Both the position numbers and the translations under genes were made by a program. Shown piece by piece: positions 40,953-44,803 of a stretch of DNA of 44,803 nucleotides. This DNA is from Tubiluchus corallicola (taxonomy: Eukaryota > Priapulida > Priapulimorpha > Priapulimorphida > Tubiluchidae). Numbering within the stretch: position 1 is the stretch's first letter; each line of letters starts with the position of its first letter. The DNA is taken from NCBI GenBank assembly GCA_030141605.1, contig JAQGDQ010001246.1, positions 1 to 44,803 on the forward strand, in the 5' to 3' direction. The notes below the pieces were generated by a model, which saw nothing but the letters and a program-made list of their open reading frames with translations, did not search any database and had not been told where the DNA came from.

Positions 40953-43207
40953 GACTTAAGCTACAGAAGGTGAAAATCTACAATCTGCTCTTGTACACGA
41001 ATGAATTTCATAACATCAGCTTTGTTTGCTGTCATTTAGCAGCAAAAACAGAAGCTAATGCATAATTAGTCTATTATTATTATTTCCTGGCCAGAAGGTG
41101 CGTTGTTTTGCATATTAGGTCTATTGGCGCTCACAGTATATTATGGTGTTCGGGTTACTAGTGCGCCCGGACAAACGTTTAATAGGTGACATGGCTACTG
41201 TCTCTTTTAACAAACAACATGAAAATTTCATTATTTATAATCGTTGTAACTTTACACAGGTTTTGAATTCCCCCGGAAAAGCATCTCTACCATTAACCAG
41301 GAACTATTAACCAGGGTTTTAGTTTTTCTTGAATTTTTAATCTCGACGGAGAAAAGTACCTGATAAAAGGAAAACTTGTAATTATGGTTAGATGGGGATT
41401 TGATAAGCTAGCCTTGTATCTAGCTAGACACGATGAACTTTATTGCCATTGTCGCTTCTAATAGTCGGTAAAACTGCAGACCCGCGAAGAGTCAAAACAG
41501 AATTGAACCCTTTGCGTTTAAGTGCAGACTACCATAAGAATCAAGACAGCATGCTGTCAAAGATCAGTTTGATTTATCTGTTGCAAAAACGTAATTAGGC
41601 CTATAGCCTTAAAGGTTTAGGCTACAGTAAAGTGAAGTTTACGGTTGTAACTTTTATGATTTCCTTATTCGATCAGAATTGTTAAAAATAATTGACAAAC
41701 AAAAGATCTTCAGGCAAGTCATCTACATGTAATTCTTTCGAGAAAGACTTATTATTAAAATTATTATTATTCATAATGTGCTAAAAAGGTGCCCAACTTC
41801 CCAGTTTGTCAAAGCCATGTTAGTCAAAACGTGTTGGTGGCGCCACCTATCGGCAAAATATTGAAACAAATTGGATATCAGGTATGACGTGTCTAGAAAC
41901 AGTCGCAGTTTTCAAAATTGTGTTAAATATTCACAGTTTTCATGTAATAAATCAAATAAAATAAATCTAGATTATTATTGAAGTTGATTTCTTAGATCCG
42001 TAGACCTAAGTACACCTTCCTTCCTCGAATCATGAACAATTACCTGTTTTATTATATTTAAATGATCTCATTTGTTTTGCTGTAAAAGTAAATTAATTCT
42101 TTCACGGAAGTGCAGCGATTTTTGTTTTGTTCCTCATTAAGGCCTTTGCATGTTATTATGTTATTTGTATTTAATGTTTTATATTATATAACGTTAGCTT
42201 ATATTTATTATGCGCCACTAGCTGGCAAATAGGATAGTAGATTATTGTACTGCGTTGCTGTGGTTTTGTAAGTTATTACACATTTATATATTCACATAAT
42301 TTATATTCGTTGTGTCTTTTTTTTCTGCTAATGTTTACATTAACATTGGAAGCTGCAAGGTCTGTTATGAATAAATTTCGGAATCATGAATTAAGTGATT
42401 AATTAATGGAGTTAGATTATGTTGATAAAGAGACCTCCTAATTGGATTAGATAAATTTATTAAAAGATTATGGGAACTCACTTAGCTGATAAAGCCTATA
42501 TTTAATGTAAGGCAAGAAATTATCGTCACAAGAGTTTGCGTTTACAAGTAATAGAACAGGTGTTCATTTAGAGAGTAAAAGTTTGTCACAGGTGTTTGAG
42601 TTTAGGAGAAGCGAAGCTGATTTTTATAACATTGCGTGGTTAGATAATAAACCCCCATGTAATATTATGCGGAGTTGCTGAACTACAATTGTGAAGGAGC
42701 AGAAAGTAGCTCTTTTCTTGAATGGAAGTTTCTAGCCCAAGCGACGCAAGGAACAAGCTCTTGGGTGGTGATGCAAAGGACAAGTCGAGTAGCTGTGTTT
42801 TTCCCATGTAAGAAACTACGTTACATGACCATCTGGCTGGTCATAAACCACCAAGCCACAACGGAACCTTTGAACTATTGCAACACCTTGCGCGTTCGCG
42901 CGCAATGTTACGAAGACTTCATTAGAGTATGTAAGATGGTGTTTTGGAAGAGCACGTGGTTAATCGGTTGCGGGAGACGTTGTGAATCAGTCCGGGAGAG
43001 AGGAGATCAATTTTGGAGAGGCTACAGGAATTCTGAGAGAAGCAAAGACACGTTAGACCCAGCGTAGACAACCATCTGCGTCCTCAACGAATTGAGCACT
43101 GGATCTGCGAATAGAGTCTTGCAGCTGAATCGGATTTGACCAATTGAACAGTTGTCATTGGTCATTCCACCAAGTTAAGTGAACTTAACCTATCGTAACT
43201 TGAGAGC
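40953..43207. other. About 2.3 kb with no supported gene
   Basis: AT-rich up to about 42650, then a more GC-rich, apparently unique block at 42680-43180. That block holds a 130-codon plus-strand frame (42675-43067) with no family resemblance. An AATAAA cluster at about 41950-41965 could serve as a polyadenylation signal for the upstream gene. I noticed no transposon ends. Confidence 0.4.
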
Positions 43208-44243
43208 AACTCTGCATAGATACCCCAACTCTGCATGGTCCTACTAGATACCCTAACTCTGCATGGCCCTACTAGATACCCCAACTCTGCATGGTCCTAC
43301 TAGATACCGCAACACTGCATGGTCCTACTAGATACTCTAACTCTGCATGGTCCTACTAGGCACTCCAACTCTGCATGGTCCTACTAGGTACCCCAACTCT
43401 GCATGGTCCTACTAGATACCCCAACTCTGCATGGTCCTACTAGATACCCCACTAGGCATGGTCCTACTAGATACCCCAACTCTGCATGGTCCTACTAGAT
43501 ACCCCAACTCTGCATGGTCCTACTAGATACCCCAACTCTGCATGGTCCTACTAGATACTCTAACTCTGCATGGTCCTACTAGGTACTCCAACTCTGCATG
43601 GTCCTACTAGGTACCCCAAGTCTGCATGGTCCTACTAGATACCGCAACTCTGCATGGTCCTACTAGATACTCTAACTCTGCATGGTCCTACTAGGTACTC
43701 CAACTCTGCATGGTCCTACTAGGTACCCCAACTCTGCATGGTCCTACTAGATACCCCAACTCTGCATGGTCCTACTAGATACCCTACTAGGCATGGTCCT
43801 ACTAGATACCCCAACTCTGCATGGTCTCCTATTAGATACCCCAACTCTGCATGGTCCGATTAGATACCCCTACCACACATGGTCCTACTAGAAACCCAAA
43901 CTCTGCACGGTCCTACTAGATACCCCAACTCTGCATGGTCCTACTAGGTACCCCAACTCTGCATGGTCCTACTAGATACCCCAACTCTGCATGGTCCTAC
44001 TAGATACCCCAACTCTGCATGGTCCGACTAGATACCACTACCACACATGGTCCTACTAGGCATGGTCCTACTAGATACCCCAACTCTGCATGGTCATACT
44101 AGATACCCAACTAAGCATGGTCCTACTAGATACACCAACTCTGCATGGTAATACTAGATACCCCAACTCTGCATGGTTCTACTAGATACCCCAACTCTGC
44201 ATGGTCCTACTAGATACCCCAACTCTGCATAGTCCTACAAGAT
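43208..44243. repeat. 28-bp minisatellite, about 37 units
   Basis: Unit aactctgcatggtcctacta plus gatacccc. Many units vary (gatactct, ggtacccc, gataccgc), and a few shortened or altered units (ccactaggcatgg, ccaccacacatgg) recur, so larger blocks were copied: for example, the order ...gatactct, ggtactcc, ggtacccc... appears twice. Confidence 0.96.
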
Positions 44244-44249
44244 TAGAGT

Positions 44250-44803
44250 TTGAGTTAATCCATGTTTGTAGTTTCCGGAGGAAGTTTAGTTTCCGGAGGA
44301 AGTATAGTTGCAAACCTGAATATGGCGATTTTACAATTAGGGTTTGAGTTATTTTTTAAGCGTTATGTTACTTTGAAACAAACTATACATGGTTAGATAG
44401 AAAATTTTACAGGCTTTCTAACCATGTATTACATGACTAAATTCGCTTAAGTACTGCGTAGGTAATGGCGGTTGAAAGTATCGTTGCAAGTCCGAATATG
44501 GCGATTTTACAATTAGGGTTTGAGTTATTTTTTAAGCGTTATGTTACTTTGAAACAAACAATACATGGTTAGATAGAGAATTTTACGGGCTTTCTAACCA
44601 TGTATTACATGACTAAATTTGCTTAAGTACTGCGTTGGTAATGGCGGTTGAAAGTACGAATCCATGTTTGTGGGTTCCGGGGGAAGTATCTTTGCAAACC
44701 TGAATAAGGCGATTTTACAATTAGGGTTTGAATTATTTTTTAAGCGTTACGTTACTTTGAAACAAACAATACATGGTTAGATAGAGAATTTTACGGGCTT
44801 TCT
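44250..44803. repeat. Tandem repeat of 176-208 bp containing a hairpin, runs off the window
   Basis: The block around tatggcgattttacaattag recurs at 44321, 44497 and (as taaggcg) 44705, i.e. spacings of 176 and 208. The longer spacing includes an extra segment with ccatgtttgtgggttccggg that is related to sequence at 44260-44300. Each complete unit contains atacatggttaga and, about 20 bases on, tctaaccatgtat, a perfect 13-bp inverted pair. The third unit is cut by the window end. Confidence 0.92.

Noticed and set aside
42675-43067. 130-codon plus-strand frame in a GC-richer block
   Set aside because: No recognisable domain, no clear splice context. It could be a chance frame, so it is described only as part of the unassigned stretch.

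Overview
This window is AT-rich animal (metazoan) nuclear DNA. It has spliced genes with GT-AG introns and phase-consistent exons, several classes of eukaryotic transposon, non-LTR retrotransposons, and an interstitial (CCCTAA)n telomere-type block. The TTAGGG-type repeat argues against most arthropods. The mix of minisatellites, MITEs, LINEs and a tRNA-like SINE fits a non-arthropod invertebrate, but I cannot name the species. There are no bacterial features, operons or CRISPR arrays.

Layout. (1) 1-7741, plus strand: the last five exons of an importin-alpha (karyopherin alpha) gene of the KPNA1/5/6 type, giving about 233 C-terminal residues up to a TAA at 7739-7741. Its introns hold a 53-bp array, a hAT-type MITE, a 20-bp array, a fold-back element and a 39-bp array. 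(2) 7742-15576: no convincing gene. It holds a pogo/Tigger-like MITE just past the importin stop, a second copy of the hAT MITE, another hAT-like MITE, a small CAGGGCCGGCC-ended element full of (TC)n, and retrotransposon tails. (3) 15577-17287: one copy of a SINE with two tRNA-like modules, next to an intronless 413-codon ORF on the minus strand of unknown function. (4) 17288-22468: mostly non-coding, with a second SINE copy, the telomere-type block, and a 107-bp array that carries CACGTG E-boxes. (5) 22469-40434, plus strand: a second spliced gene of five phase-compatible exons (266 codons) whose last exon encodes a segment resembling the Orange domain of Hairy/HEY/BHLHE40-type repressors, although no complete bHLH is visible. 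Its 11-kb intron 4 holds a 79-bp array of about 36 units split by a roughly 4.1-kb LINE, a 51-bp array, and a truncated RTE-like LINE with a perfect 16-bp target duplication. (6) 40435-44803: minisatellites (61, 36, 28 and about 176-208 bp) and sequence in which I see no supported gene.

The two spliced genes and the intronless ORF show no evident joint function. Importin alpha is housekeeping; the Orange-like protein would be regulatory. The strongest points for follow-up are: the Orange-like gene with no recognisable HLH; a possible alternative intron that would remove its stop codon and add a 12-residue-repeat tail in frame; the composite tRNA-like SINE; E-box-bearing upstream repeats; a LINE whose C-terminus and stop codon come from the minisatellite it sits in; and an 87-bp-stem hairpin in intron 1. 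All calls come from reading the sequence and the translations; no database search was run.
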